Assembly: GCF_030285665.1 (NCBI RefSeq)
Contig: NZ_CP127295.1
Location: 7,812,001 to 7,876,000 of the forward strand
Direction: 5' to 3'
DNA: 64,000 nt
From: Amycolatopsis mongoliensis
GTDB taxonomy: Bacteria; Actinomycetota; Actinomycetes; Mycobacteriales; Pseudonocardiaceae
In this document: piece by piece, positions 51,930 to 61,225 of the stretch
Position numbering within the stretch: the stretch's first letter is position 1
Layout of the letters: every line of letters begins with the position of its first letter
Translations under genes and position numbers: made by a program
Notes under the pieces: model-generated
Database searches by the model: none
What the model saw: only the letters and a program-made list of their open reading frames with translations
What the model was told of the DNA's origin: nothing

Positions 51930-52637
51930 GTGAGTACGGTCATTCTGCTCAGGCACGGCAAGTCGACGGCCAACGGCTCCGGCGTCCTGGCCGGGCGTTC
52001 CCCGAAGGTCAACCTCGACGACACCGGCCGCGCCCAGGCGGAGAAGCTGGTGGAACGCCTCGACGGCGTCCCGCTGGCGGAGCTGGTCGTGTCGCCCATG
52101 CTGCGGTGCAAGCAGACGGTCGGCCCGCTGGCCGCCGCACGCGGGCTCCGGAAGGTCGTCGAACCCGGGCTGTCCGAAGTGGACTACGGGGACTGGACCG
52201 GCAAGGAGCTCAAGCACCTGGCGAAGGAGCCGCTCTGGCAGGTCGTGCAGGCGCACGCCTCGGCCGCGGTGTTCCCCGGCGGCGAAGGGCTCGCGGCGAT
52301 GCAGGCCCGGTCGGTGGCCGCCGTCCGCGCGCACGATCGGCGGATCACCGCCGAACACGGCGACCACGCCGTCTGGCTGCTGTGCAGCCACGGCGACGTG
52401 ATCAAGTCCATCCTCGCCGACGCGCTCGGCCAGCACCTCGACGCGTTCCAGCGGATCGTCGTCGACCCCGCGTCGATCTCGGTCGTGCGCTACACCGAGA
52501 CACGGCCGTTCGTGATGCGCGTCAACGACCACAGCAGCGACCTGCGCGGCATCGTGCCGCCGGAACCCAAGCCGAAGCGGGGCAAGAAGGCCGCCGGGAC
52601 CAGCGACGCCGTCGTGGGCGGTACCACCGGCCGGTGA
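51930..52637 (+). CDS. Histidine phosphatase family protein (MSMEG_4193-like)
   Basis: 235 residues from GTG 51930. ILLRHGKSTANGSGVLAGRS contains the phospho-acceptor RHG, and the partner is LLCSHGDVIK. VVSPMLRCKQTV and EVDYGDWTGKEL are family landmarks. It follows uppP at 49 bp. Substrate is unknown. Confidence 0.92.
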   Translation: MSTVILLRHGKSTANGSGVLAGRSPKVNLDDTGRAQAEKLVERLDGVPLAELVVSPMLRCKQTVGPLAAARGLRKVVEPGLSEVDYGDWTGKELKHLAKEPLWQVVQAHASAAVFPGGEGLAAMQARSVAAVRAHDRRITAEHGDHAVWLLCSHGDVIKSILADALGQHLDAFQRIVVDPASISVVRYTETRPFVMRVNDHSSDLRGIVPPEPKPKRGKKAAGTSDAVVGGTTGR

Positions 52638-52731
52638 GCTCGGCCACCTCCGGAAAGCGCTGACGTCCGCACAGGTGGACCACGTAGGGTGGCGGGACCG
52701 AGTGTTGGACCCCGACCAGGAGCCTGCCCCG

Positions 52732-54786
52732 ATGATTTCGCCGGACAACCCGTTCGCCGCACCCAGCGAACTGCCCTACGCCCTGCCGCCCTTCGACCGG
52801 ATCGGCGACGAGCACTACCGGCCCGCGTTCGAGGCGGGCCTGGCCGAACACTCGGCGGAGATCGAGCAGATCGCGGCGCAGGACGCCGAGCCGACGTTCG
52901 AGAACACCATCGTCGCCCTCGAGCGCGCCGGCGAACTGCTGGGCCGCGTGGCGAGCGTGTTCTACAACCTGTCCGGCTCCAGCAGCACCGACGAGATCCA
53001 GGCCATCCAGGCGGAGTTCGCGCCGAAGCTGGCCGCCCACCACGACGCCATCCACCTGAACCCGAAGCTGTTCGCCCGGATCGACGCCCTCCACGCGCGG
53101 CGCGACGAGCTCGGCCTGGACGAGGAGTCCCGGCGGCTGCTGGAACGGCGCCACCTCGACTTCAGCCGCGCGGGCGCCGGGCTCGGCGAGGCGGAGCAGG
53201 CCCGCCTGCGTGAGCTGAACGGGCAGCTGTCCACCCTGCAGACGAAGTTCCAGCAGAACCTGCTCAAGGACACCAACGACCTCGCCGTCGTCATCGAGGA
53301 CCGCGCCGAGCTGGCCGGCTTCGGCGACGGCGCGATCGCCACCGCCGCCGAAGCGGCGGCCGCCCGCGACGAGGACGGCAAGTACGTCCTCACCCTGACC
53401 CTGCCGACGAGTCAGGCGTCGCCGCTGGAGACGCTGCGCGACCGCGACGTCCGGGCGCGGATCCACACCGCGTCGATGGCGCGGGGCAACCGCGGCAACG
53501 AGTTCGACAACAACGCCCTCGTCGCCGAGATCACCCGCCTGCGGGCCGAACGGGCCGTCCTGCTCGGCTACCCGAACCACGCGGCGTACGTCATCGCCGA
53601 CGAGACGGCCAAGACCGCCGAAGCCGCCGCCGGGCTGCTCGAGCGCCTGGCACCCGCCGCCGTCGCGAACGCCCGCACGGAAGCCGCGGAACTGCAGCAG
53701 CTGCTCGAAGCGGACGTTCCCGGCGCGACACTGCGCCCGTCGGACTGGCCCTACTACGCCGCCCAGGTCCGCCGCGAACGCTTCGAGGTCGACACCGAAG
53801 CCCTGCGCCCGTACTTCGAAGCCGACCGCGTGTACCTCGACGGCGTCTTCTTCGCCGCCACCAAGCTCTACGGCCTCACCTTCACCGAGCGGACCGACCT
53901 CCCGAAGTACCACCCGGAGGTCCGGACCTTCGAGGTCTTCGACACCGACGGCACCCCGCTCGGGCTGTTCCTGCTCGACCTGTACACCCGCGACGCCAAG
54001 CGCGGTGGCGCGTGGATGAACACCTTCGTCGACCAGTCGGAGCTGCTGGACCGCAAAACGGTCGTCGTCAACGTGCTCAACGTCAGCCGCCCGCCGGCGG
54101 GGGAGCCGACGCTGCTCACCTTCGACGAGGTCGTCACCGCGTTCCACGAGTTCGGCCACGCGCTGCACGCCCTCCTCTCGTCGGTCCGCTACCCGACGTT
54201 CTCCGGCACCAACGTTCCCCGCGACTTCGTCGAGTACCCCTCCCAGGTCAACGAGATGTGGATGCTGTGGCCGGAGGTCCTGGCCAACTACGCCAAGCAC
54301 CACGAGACAGGGGAGGCCCTGCCGCAGGAGCAGGTCGACAAGCTCCTCGCCGCCCAGCAGTACGGCGAAGGCTTCTCCACCACCGAATACCTCGCCGCGT
54401 CCCTGCTCGACCAGGCCTGGCACCGCCTCGGCGTCGACGACAGCGTGGAGGAGGTGCAGCGGTTCGAGACCGACGCGCTCGTCAAGGCGGGCGTGGCCCT
54501 CGAAGCGATCCCACCGCGCTACCGCACGACATACTTCGCGCACATCTTCAGCGGCGGCTACAGCGCGGGGTACTACTCCTACATCTGGAGCGAAGTCCTC
54601 GACGCCGACACCGTCCAGTGGTTCCGCGAGAGCGGGGGACTGACCCGCGACAACGGCGACCACTTCCGCCGCACCCTCCTGGGCAGGGGAGGGAGCATCG
54701 ACCCGATGGACGCCTTCCGCGCCTTCCGCGGCCGCGACCCCGAGATCGAACCACTCCTGGCACGCCGCGGCCTCACCGGAGTCTGA
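52732..54786 (+). CDS. M3 family oligopeptidase (Dcp/OpdA type)
   Basis: 684 residues. Zinc site His472-Glu-Phe-Gly-His476 in AFHEFGHALHALLSS with the third ligand Glu about 25 residues later in PSQVNEMWMLWPEVL. The N-terminus (NPFAAPSELPYALPPFDRIG, then YRPAFEAGLAEHSAEIEQIA) is the long helical M3A segment. ATG 52732 avoids an unlikely upstream extension. Intracellular degradation of oligopeptides. Confidence 0.95.
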   Translation: MISPDNPFAAPSELPYALPPFDRIGDEHYRPAFEAGLAEHSAEIEQIAAQDAEPTFENTIVALERAGELLGRVASVFYNLSGSSSTDEIQAIQAEFAPKLAAHHDAIHLNPKLFARIDALHARRDELGLDEESRRLLERRHLDFSRAGAGLGEAEQARLRELNGQLSTLQTKFQQNLLKDTNDLAVVIEDRAELAGFGDGAIATAAEAAAARDEDGKYVLTLTLPTSQASPLETLRDRDVRARIHTASMARGNRGNEFDNNALVAEITRLRAERAVLLGYPNHAAYVIADETAKTAEAAAGLLERLAPAAVANARTEAAELQQLLEADVPGATLRPSDWPYYAAQVRRERFEVDTEALRPYFEADRVYLDGVFFAATKLYGLTFTERTDLPKYHPEVRTFEVFDTDGTPLGLFLLDLYTRDAKRGGAWMNTFVDQSELLDRKTVVVNVLNVSRPPAGEPTLLTFDEVVTAFHEFGHALHALLSSVRYPTFSGTNVPRDFVEYPSQVNEMWMLWPEVLANYAKHHETGEALPQEQVDKLLAAQQYGEGFSTTEYLAASLLDQAWHRLGVDDSVEEVQRFETDALVKAGVALEAIPPRYRTTYFAHIFSGGYSAGYYSYIWSEVLDADTVQWFRESGGLTRDNGDHFRRTLLGRGGSIDPMDAFRAFRGRDPEIEPLLARRGLTGV

Positions 54787-54820
54787 CCAGACTCCGGTAC
54801 TAAGTGTATAACGACCTATA

Positions 54821-54854
54821 CCGCGGGGCAGTTCTGCAGAAAACTGCCCCGCGG
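54821..54854. terminator. 13-bp-stem terminator between convergent M3 and clpP genes
   Basis: CCGCGGGGCAGTT (54821-54833) pairs with AACTGCCCCGCGG (54842-54854) around an 8-nt loop. It sits between the two convergent genes, so it may serve both. Confidence 0.82.
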
Positions 54855-54895
54855 AGTCGTCTCTGCACCTCGAACAACCGCAAAGACGGAGGGAG

Positions 54896-55492
54896 TCAGG
54901 CCGACGCGGTCTGCTCGCCCGCGACGATGTGGTCGACGAATCCGTAGGCGAGGGCTTCGTCCGCGTCGAACCAGCGGTCGCGGTCGGCGTCGGCGGTGAT
55001 CCGCTCGACACTCTGGCCCGTCTGGCGCGCGGTGATCTCCGCGATCCGGCGCTTCATCTTGCCGAACACCTCGGCCTGGATGGCGATGTCGGTCGCGGCG
55101 CCGCTGATCCCGGCCGACGGCTGGTGCATGACGATCCGCGTGTTCGGCAGCAGGTAGCGCTTTCCGGGCGTGCCGGAGGAAAGCAGGAACTGGCCCATGG
55201 AGGCGACGAAGCCGAGGCCGTAGGTGGAGACGTCGGGTTTGACGAGCTGCATCGTGTCGTAGATGGCCATGCCGGCGGTCACCGAGCCGCCGGGTGAGTT
55301 GATGTAGAAGGTGATGTCCTTCGCCGGGTCGTCGGCGGCCAGCAGGAGGAGCTGGGCGATGATCCGGTTGGCGACTTCGTCGTTGACCTCGGAGCCGAGG
55401 AAGACGATGCGGTCGCGCAGGAGCTGTTGGTAGACCGAGTCTTCGGGTGCGGTGCTCGGTGCCTGCATGTCGGGTACGGCGAGAAGGGTCAT
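54896..55492 (-). CDS. clpP: ATP-dependent Clp protease proteolytic subunit
   Basis: 198 residues. Catalytic triad Ser98 (FVASMGQ), His123 (VMHQPSAG) and Asp172 (DADRDRW). NSPGGSVTAGMAIYDTMQ is the conserved handle region. It is monocistronic with no clpX or second clpP beside it, so it may be one of the accessory ClpPs of actinomycetes, not the main clpP1P2 pair. Confidence 0.94.
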   Translation of the reverse strand: MTLLAVPDMQAPSTAPEDSVYQQLLRDRIVFLGSEVNDEVANRIIAQLLLLAADDPAKDITFYINSPGGSVTAGMAIYDTMQLVKPDVSTYGLGFVASMGQFLLSSGTPGKRYLLPNTRIVMHQPSAGISGAATDIAIQAEVFGKMKRRIAEITARQTGQSVERITADADRDRWFDADEALAYGFVDHIVAGEQTASA

Positions 55493-55606
55493 GGCCCGAC
55501 GGTAGGGCGGGCGATGGCCGCGCTTGGGGCGATTTCGCTGTGAGCGTGCGGCGTTCGCTGGGAGCGGAGCGAACTCGGGTCTTGCCGAGGTGATCGGCGA
55601 TCGTTA

Positions 55607-55630
55607 ATGTACAACCACATGGTTGTACAT
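55607..55630. promoter_or_regulatory. Perfect 24-bp palindrome overlapping the ArsR start codon
   Basis: Arms 55607-55617 (ATGTACAACCA) and 55620-55630 (TGGTTGTACAT) are exact reverse complements around CA. The ArsR gene's ATG 55619 is inside it, so binding would block transcription or translation of its own gene. Very strong candidate autoregulatory operator. Confidence 0.8.
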
Positions 55631-55960
55631 CGGGAAGAGAGTGAGGAGTCGCTCAACCAGCTCTTCCGCGCCTTGGCCGACGGGACACGCCGCGACATCC
55701 TGGCGCGGTCGATCACCGAGACGCCGTCGGTGTCCGAGCTCGCCGCGCACTACGAGATGAGCTTCGCGGCCGTGCAGAAGCACGTCGCCGTGCTCGAGCG
55801 GGCGGGTCTCGTCCGGAAGCGTGCCAAGGGCCGCGAGCAGCTGGTCTCGGCCGACCGCGTGCGGCTCCGGCGGGCGAGTGCGCTCCTCGATTTCTACGAG
55901 TCCGTTTGGCGCCGGCGCGTGGCGCAGCTCGATGATGTCCTGCTACCGAAAGAAGACTGA
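55619..55960 (+). CDS. ArsR family transcriptional regulator
   Basis: 113 residues from ATG 55619 (an in-frame ATG at 55607 would lie in the first half of the operator). SLNQLFRALADGTRRDILAR, then SELAAHYEMSFAAVQKHVAV and LERAGLVRKRAKGREQLV are the canonical ArsR wHTH without a cysteine metal site. Two bases precede the AHSA1 gene. Of the type that regulates SRPBCC enzymes. Confidence 0.93.
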   Translation: MVVHREESEESLNQLFRALADGTRRDILARSITETPSVSELAAHYEMSFAAVQKHVAVLERAGLVRKRAKGREQLVSADRVRLRRASALLDFYESVWRRRVAQLDDVLLPKED

Positions 55961-55962
55961 CG

Positions 55963-56433
55963 ATGCCCGTCACTTCGGTGACCAAAGATCCGGAAGCGCT
56001 GACCCTGACGCTGGTGGCCGACTTCCCGGTTCCGCAACGACGGCTGTGGGAGGCCTGGGCTGATCCGCGGCAGCTGGAGCGCTTCTGGGGGCCGCCGTCC
56101 GCACCCGCGACGTTCACGCACCACGACTTCCGGGTCGGCGGCCGCGCGGAGTACTTCCTGACCCTGCCGGGCGGGGAGAAGTGGAGCGGGGCCTGGAAGT
56201 TCACGGCGGTGAGCCCGATCGACTCGTTCGCGGCGGACGACGGTGAGGCCAACGCCGAGGACGGGGACATGCCGATGTCGATGAGCTTCGCCTTCGAGGC
56301 GACACCGACGGGGTCGCGCATGGTCAGCGTCACCCGGTTTTCGAGTGTTGAAGCCATGGAAGAGACAACGCCGGGCATGGAAGCGGGTCTTCGTGCCGCG
56401 ATGCCCCAACTGGACGAGGTGCTGGCCGGATGA
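55963..56433 (+). CDS. SRPBCC (AHSA1-like) domain protein
   Basis: 156 residues: LTLVADFPVPQRRLWEAWAD, then FWGPPSAPATFTHHDFRVGG and MSMSFAFEATPTGSRMVSVT match the AHSA1/Aha1-like family. Directly after its ArsR partner and overlapping the next gene by ATGA. Second ArsR-AHSA1 module of the window, unrelated in length to the first. Confidence 0.92.
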   Translation: MPVTSVTKDPEALTLTLVADFPVPQRRLWEAWADPRQLERFWGPPSAPATFTHHDFRVGGRAEYFLTLPGGEKWSGAWKFTAVSPIDSFAADDGEANAEDGDMPMSMSFAFEATPTGSRMVSVTRFSSVEAMEETTPGMEAGLRAAMPQLDEVLAG

Positions 56434-57011
56434 GAACTCTCAAGATCATCGAGCACGTGTCGCTCGACGGCGTGATCCAGAACTCCGCCGACGGGGACGG
56501 TTTCCCGTACAGCGACTGGACGGGGGCGTACCGGACTCCGGCCGGCGCGGAGATGATGCTGTCCGCGCACGGTGACCGGTTCGATCTGCTGCTCGGTCGG
56601 CGCACCTATGACATCTTCGCGGGGTTCTGGCCGACGGTGTCCGGTATCCCGATGGCGGATCGCCTCAACGCGGCGAAGAAGTACGTCGTGACCCATCGTC
56701 CGGACGATCTCGGCTGGGGCCCGGCCGAAGGTGTCGGCCCGGACCTCGTCGAGGGTGTCCGGCGCATCAAGGCGGAGGACGGTCCGGGGCTGGTCGTGAC
56801 GGGCAGCTCGACGCTGACGTCGGTGCTGCTGGAACACGGGCTCGCGGACGAGGTCGTGCTGGTCGTCTATCCGGTGCTGGTGGGGACGGGCAAGCGGCTC
56901 TTCGCGGAGGGGACTCCGGGGCAGGCGTTCGAGTTCGCCGGGACGACGCCGACCCCGACCGGTGTCCTGCTCAGCACCTACAAGGTCGCCGGGCCGCTGA
57001 AGACCGATTGA
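56430..57011 (+). CDS. Dihydrofolate-reductase-like (RibD C-terminal fold) protein
   Basis: 193 residues: IIEHVSLDGVIQNSADGDGF, LLGRRTYDIFAGFWPTVSG, then TGSSTLTSVLLEHGLADEVV and VYPVLVGTGKRLFAEG. This is the DHFR/RibD-like family usually paired with ArsR/AHSA1. It lacks convincing evidence for folate reduction. Last gene of the operon. Confidence 0.9.
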   Translation: MRTLKIIEHVSLDGVIQNSADGDGFPYSDWTGAYRTPAGAEMMLSAHGDRFDLLLGRRTYDIFAGFWPTVSGIPMADRLNAAKKYVVTHRPDDLGWGPAEGVGPDLVEGVRRIKAEDGPGLVVTGSSTLTSVLLEHGLADEVVLVVYPVLVGTGKRLFAEGTPGQAFEFAGTTPTPTGVLLSTYKVAGPLKTD

Positions 57012-57057
57012 CGCGATCGGGGCCGCCGTCCACCCGGGACGGCGGCCCCGATCGCGT
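57011..57057. terminator. 20-bp-stem bidirectional terminator
   Basis: Arms 57011-57030 and 57038-57057 pair perfectly around a 7-nt loop, beginning at the last base of the DHFR-like stop and ending 12 bp before the mdh stop. It serves both convergent genes. Confidence 0.88.
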
Positions 57058-57068
57058 TCGTGCCGGGC

Positions 57069-58589
<1,521 letters not shown>

Positions 58590-58620
58590 CTACCGCAGAA
58601 GCTGAGGGACCTAAGCGTTT

Positions 58621-58644
58621 GACATCTAATGGTTAGACATCTAA
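58621..58644. promoter_or_regulatory. Repeated GACATCTAA sites, probable MarR operator
   Basis: GACATCTAA occurs at 58621-58629 and 58636-58644, 15 bp apart. The second copy lies in the inverted repeat TTAGA-CA-TCTAA (58633-58644). It is A/T-rich between the divergent MarR gene and the SnoaL-type gene, 33-56 bp from the latter's start. Confidence 0.7.
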
Positions 58645-58676
58645 CGTTGTGCTCGTCGAACCGGAAGGGGAACGCG

Positions 58677-59081
58677 ATGAGCACCGAAGAGCAGGTCCGC
58701 GAGTTCGGCCGGGTCTGGGCCGCCGCGGAGGAACGTGGGGACACCGAAGTCCTGGCCGGCCTGGCCGCCGACGGCTTCCGTCTGGTCGGCCCGCTCGGCT
58801 TCGTACTGGACCGCGACCAGTGGCTGGCGCGCTACGGCGCCGGTGGGCTGGTGACCGAAAAGCTGGACTGGGACGACGTCGAGGTCCGCGACTTCGGCAC
58901 GACCGCCATCGCGATCGGCGTGCACGCCCAGGTCGCCGAGCACCAGGGCAACCCGGTGAACGGCCGGTTCCGCGCCACGCACGTGCTGGTCCGCACCGAG
59001 GACCGCTGGTGCCTGGCCGGCATCCACCTGAGCCCGATCGGCGGCCCGCCGCCGTTCGCGTCCGGCGGGGCCGCGCGATGA
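58677..59081 (+). CDS. SnoaL-like/NTF2-fold protein
   Basis: 134 residues from ATG 58677, preceded by GGAAGGGG. VREFGRVWAAAEERGDTEVL, then FVLDRDQWLARYGAGGLVT and GRFRATHVLVRTEDRWCLA match the DUF4440/SnoaL-like NTF2 fold. Enzymatic or ligand-binding role unknown. Overlaps the VOC gene by ATGA. Confidence 0.85.
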   Translation: MSTEEQVREFGRVWAAAEERGDTEVLAGLAADGFRLVGPLGFVLDRDQWLARYGAGGLVTEKLDWDDVEVRDFGTTAIAIGVHAQVAEHQGNPVNGRFRATHVLVRTEDRWCLAGIHLSPIGGPPPFASGGAAR

Positions 59082-59443
59082 GCATCGAGCTGGACCACAC
59101 GATCGTGTGCGTGACCGACCGCGAGAAGTCGGCGCAGTTCCTCGCCGGGATCCTCGGCCTGCGGACCGAGCCGGTCGCCGGCCCGTTCGTGCCGATCCGG
59201 CTGGCGAACGGGGTGACGCTCGACTACCTGCGGGTGGACCGCGTGACGAGCCAGCACTACGCGTTCCTCGTCGGCGAAGACGACTTCGACGCCGCGATGG
59301 CGCGGATCGAGCGGGCCGGCATCACCTACTGGGCCGACCCGTTCCACGAGCGGACGGGCGAGGTCAACGACCTGAACGGCGGCCGCGGGGTCTACTTCGA
59401 GGACCCCGACGGCCACAACATGGAACTGCTCACGAGGGGGTAG
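59078..59443 (+). CDS. VOC family (glyoxalase/bleomycin-resistance-type) protein
   Basis: 121 residues: IELDHTIVCVTDREKSAQFL, then YAFLVGEDDFDAAMARIERA and GRGVYFEDPDGHNMELLT. His near residue 7 and the final Glu in NMELL are the metal ligands of the two beta-alpha-beta-beta-beta modules. Function may be dioxygenase, lyase or resistance. Middle gene of the MarR-controlled operon. Confidence 0.9.
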   Translation: MSIELDHTIVCVTDREKSAQFLAGILGLRTEPVAGPFVPIRLANGVTLDYLRVDRVTSQHYAFLVGEDDFDAAMARIERAGITYWADPFHERTGEVNDLNGGRGVYFEDPDGHNMELLTRG

Positions 59444-59445
59444 TC

Positions 59446-60300
59446 ATGCGGTTGAGCATCGGGGTCACGGACTTCTCGTGGCCGGACAAGGCGACCGAAG
59501 AGCTGACGGCCGTCGCGGTGGCGGCCGACGACGCCGGGCTGGACACGCTGTGGGTGGCCGACCACCTGCTGCAGGCCGACCCGCACAGCACGCCGGATTC
59601 GGCGATGCTCGAGGCGTACACGACGCTGGGGTTCCTGGCCGCGCGGACCAGCCGGATCGGGCTGGGCACGATGGTTTCGGCGGTGACGTTCCGGCCGCCC
59701 GCGCTGCTGATCAAGGCGGTCACGACGCTCGACGTCCTCTCCGGTGGGCGGGCACGGTTCGGGATCGGCACCGGGCACCACGACGGCGAGGCGCGGGCGA
59801 TGGGCCTGCCGTTCCCGCCGGTGGGCGAGCGTTTCGAGCGGATGGAGGAGACCATCCGGCTGGCGCTGCGGATGTGGGCCGGGGACGACTCGGCGTTCGA
59901 GGGTGCGCACTACCACCTGGACCGTCCGATCGGGATTCCGCTGCCGGTGCGCCGGCCGCGGGTGCTGATCGGCGGGGCGGGTGAGCGCAAGACGCTGCGC
60001 CTGGTCGCGCGGTACGCGGACGCGTGCAACGTGTTCGACGTCCCGGACGGGGGGAAGACGGTGCGCCACAAGCTGTCGGTGCTCGCGCGTCACTGCGAGG
60101 ACGCCGGACGGCCGTACGGGGAGATCGAGAAGACGATCAGCGCGCGGCTGGAGCCCGGTGAGTCCGCGGAGTCGTTCGCGCGGCGGTGCACGGGGTTCGC
60201 GGAGTGGGGGATCGACCACGCGGTGGTGCTCACGGCCGGGCCGTGGTCGGCGGCCGGGGTGGCGACGCTGGGGCGGGTCGCGGGCCTGCTGGCGGAGTGA
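59446..60300 (+). CDS. LLM-class F420-dependent oxidoreductase
   Basis: 284 residues: MRLSIGVTDFSWPDKATEEL, then TLWVADHLLQADPHSTPDS, LGTMVSAVTFRPPALLIKAV and LSGGRARFGIGTGHHDGEA. This is the luciferase-like fold with F420-type family features. Two bases after the VOC gene; forms a detoxification-like operon with it. Confidence 0.92.
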   Translation: MRLSIGVTDFSWPDKATEELTAVAVAADDAGLDTLWVADHLLQADPHSTPDSAMLEAYTTLGFLAARTSRIGLGTMVSAVTFRPPALLIKAVTTLDVLSGGRARFGIGTGHHDGEARAMGLPFPPVGERFERMEETIRLALRMWAGDDSAFEGAHYHLDRPIGIPLPVRRPRVLIGGAGERKTLRLVARYADACNVFDVPDGGKTVRHKLSVLARHCEDAGRPYGEIEKTISARLEPGESAESFARRCTGFAEWGIDHAVVLTAGPWSAAGVATLGRVAGLLAE

Positions 60301-60542
60301 AACGATCAAGCCCGGACGTCGCGGGGTGATCGCGGACGGCGGGCGGCGGTCCGGCGGCGCGAAATCGTTTTCCGGTCGAATTTCTCCGTGGTCACCGGAA
60401 TGGCGGCTCGAAATTATCGGTATACCGCGTGGTGGGACGGCTACTGCGCGTTGCTCCGTTCAGCGGGGTTTCGGACCATGATCCTTTCGCTACCATGGTC
60501 GGCGCCCCCGTACCCAATTCGAATGTATTGGGAAGGATTCCG

Positions 60543-61172
60543 ATGCTTTCTGCGGTCGTTGCTGCCGTGATGGCGCTGTCCTCTGTGGTCACCCCGCATT
60601 CATGGAACACTCCTCCGCCGCCCGACAGAATCGTCATCGACGTCGTGAACGCCAATGGCACGGGCTGCCCGGCCGGCACGTCCGCGGTGGCGGTGTCGCA
60701 GGACAACACGGCGTTCACCGTGACCTACAGCGCCTACACGGCGTTGGTCGGGGTCGGCGCGGGCCCGCTGGACGCCCGGAAGAACTGCCAGATCGGCCTG
60801 CGGGTGCACGTGCCGCAGGGGTTCACCTACGGAATCGCGCAGGCGGACTATCGCGGGTTCGCCCATCTGGAGCGGGGCGCGACCGGCCTGGAAAGAGCGA
60901 ACTACTATTTCCAGGGTAATTCTCCGACGGCGTACGTCCAGCATCCGCTGACCGGTGCTTTCGAGGACGACTGGCATTTCACCGATTCCACGGAGGTCGG
61001 TGCGATCGTGTTCAAGCCGTGCGGCGAGGAACGCAATCTGAACATCAACACGGAATTGCGGGCCGCGGCCGGGACGTCGGATCCGAAGAAGACGACGAGC
61101 TACGTCACGATGGACTCGACCGACGGCAGCATCACGACCACGTACCACTTCGCGTGGTTGACCTGTCCCTGA
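60543..61172 (+). CDS. Secreted DUF4360 protein
   Basis: 209 residues. Short signal MLSAVVAAVMALSSVVTPHS followed by VIDVVNANGTGCPAGTSAVA, a paired-Cys protein (CPAG, KNCQIGLRVHVP, KPCGEE, WLTCP) with four cysteines likely in two disulfides. ATG 60543 is preceded by GGAAGG. Function unknown; eukaryotic and bacterial members are extracellular. The 242 bp upstream hold only an A/T-richer promoter region and no gene. Confidence 0.85.
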   Translation: MLSAVVAAVMALSSVVTPHSWNTPPPPDRIVIDVVNANGTGCPAGTSAVAVSQDNTAFTVTYSAYTALVGVGAGPLDARKNCQIGLRVHVPQGFTYGIAQADYRGFAHLERGATGLERANYYFQGNSPTAYVQHPLTGAFEDDWHFTDSTEVGAIVFKPCGEERNLNINTELRAAAGTSDPKKTTSYVTMDSTDGSITTTYHFAWLTCP

Positions 61173-61187
61173 TCGGAGCGGCGTGGA

Positions 61188-61222
61188 CCGGGGCGGCGCG
61201 GCTTGGCACCGCGCCGCCCCGG
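61188..61222. terminator. 14-bp-stem terminator between convergent genes
   Basis: CCGGGGCGGCGCGG (61188-61201) pairs with CCGCGCCGCCCCGG (61209-61222) around a 7-nt loop, between the DUF4360 and FUSC genes. Confidence 0.8.
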
Positions 61223-61225
61223 CGG

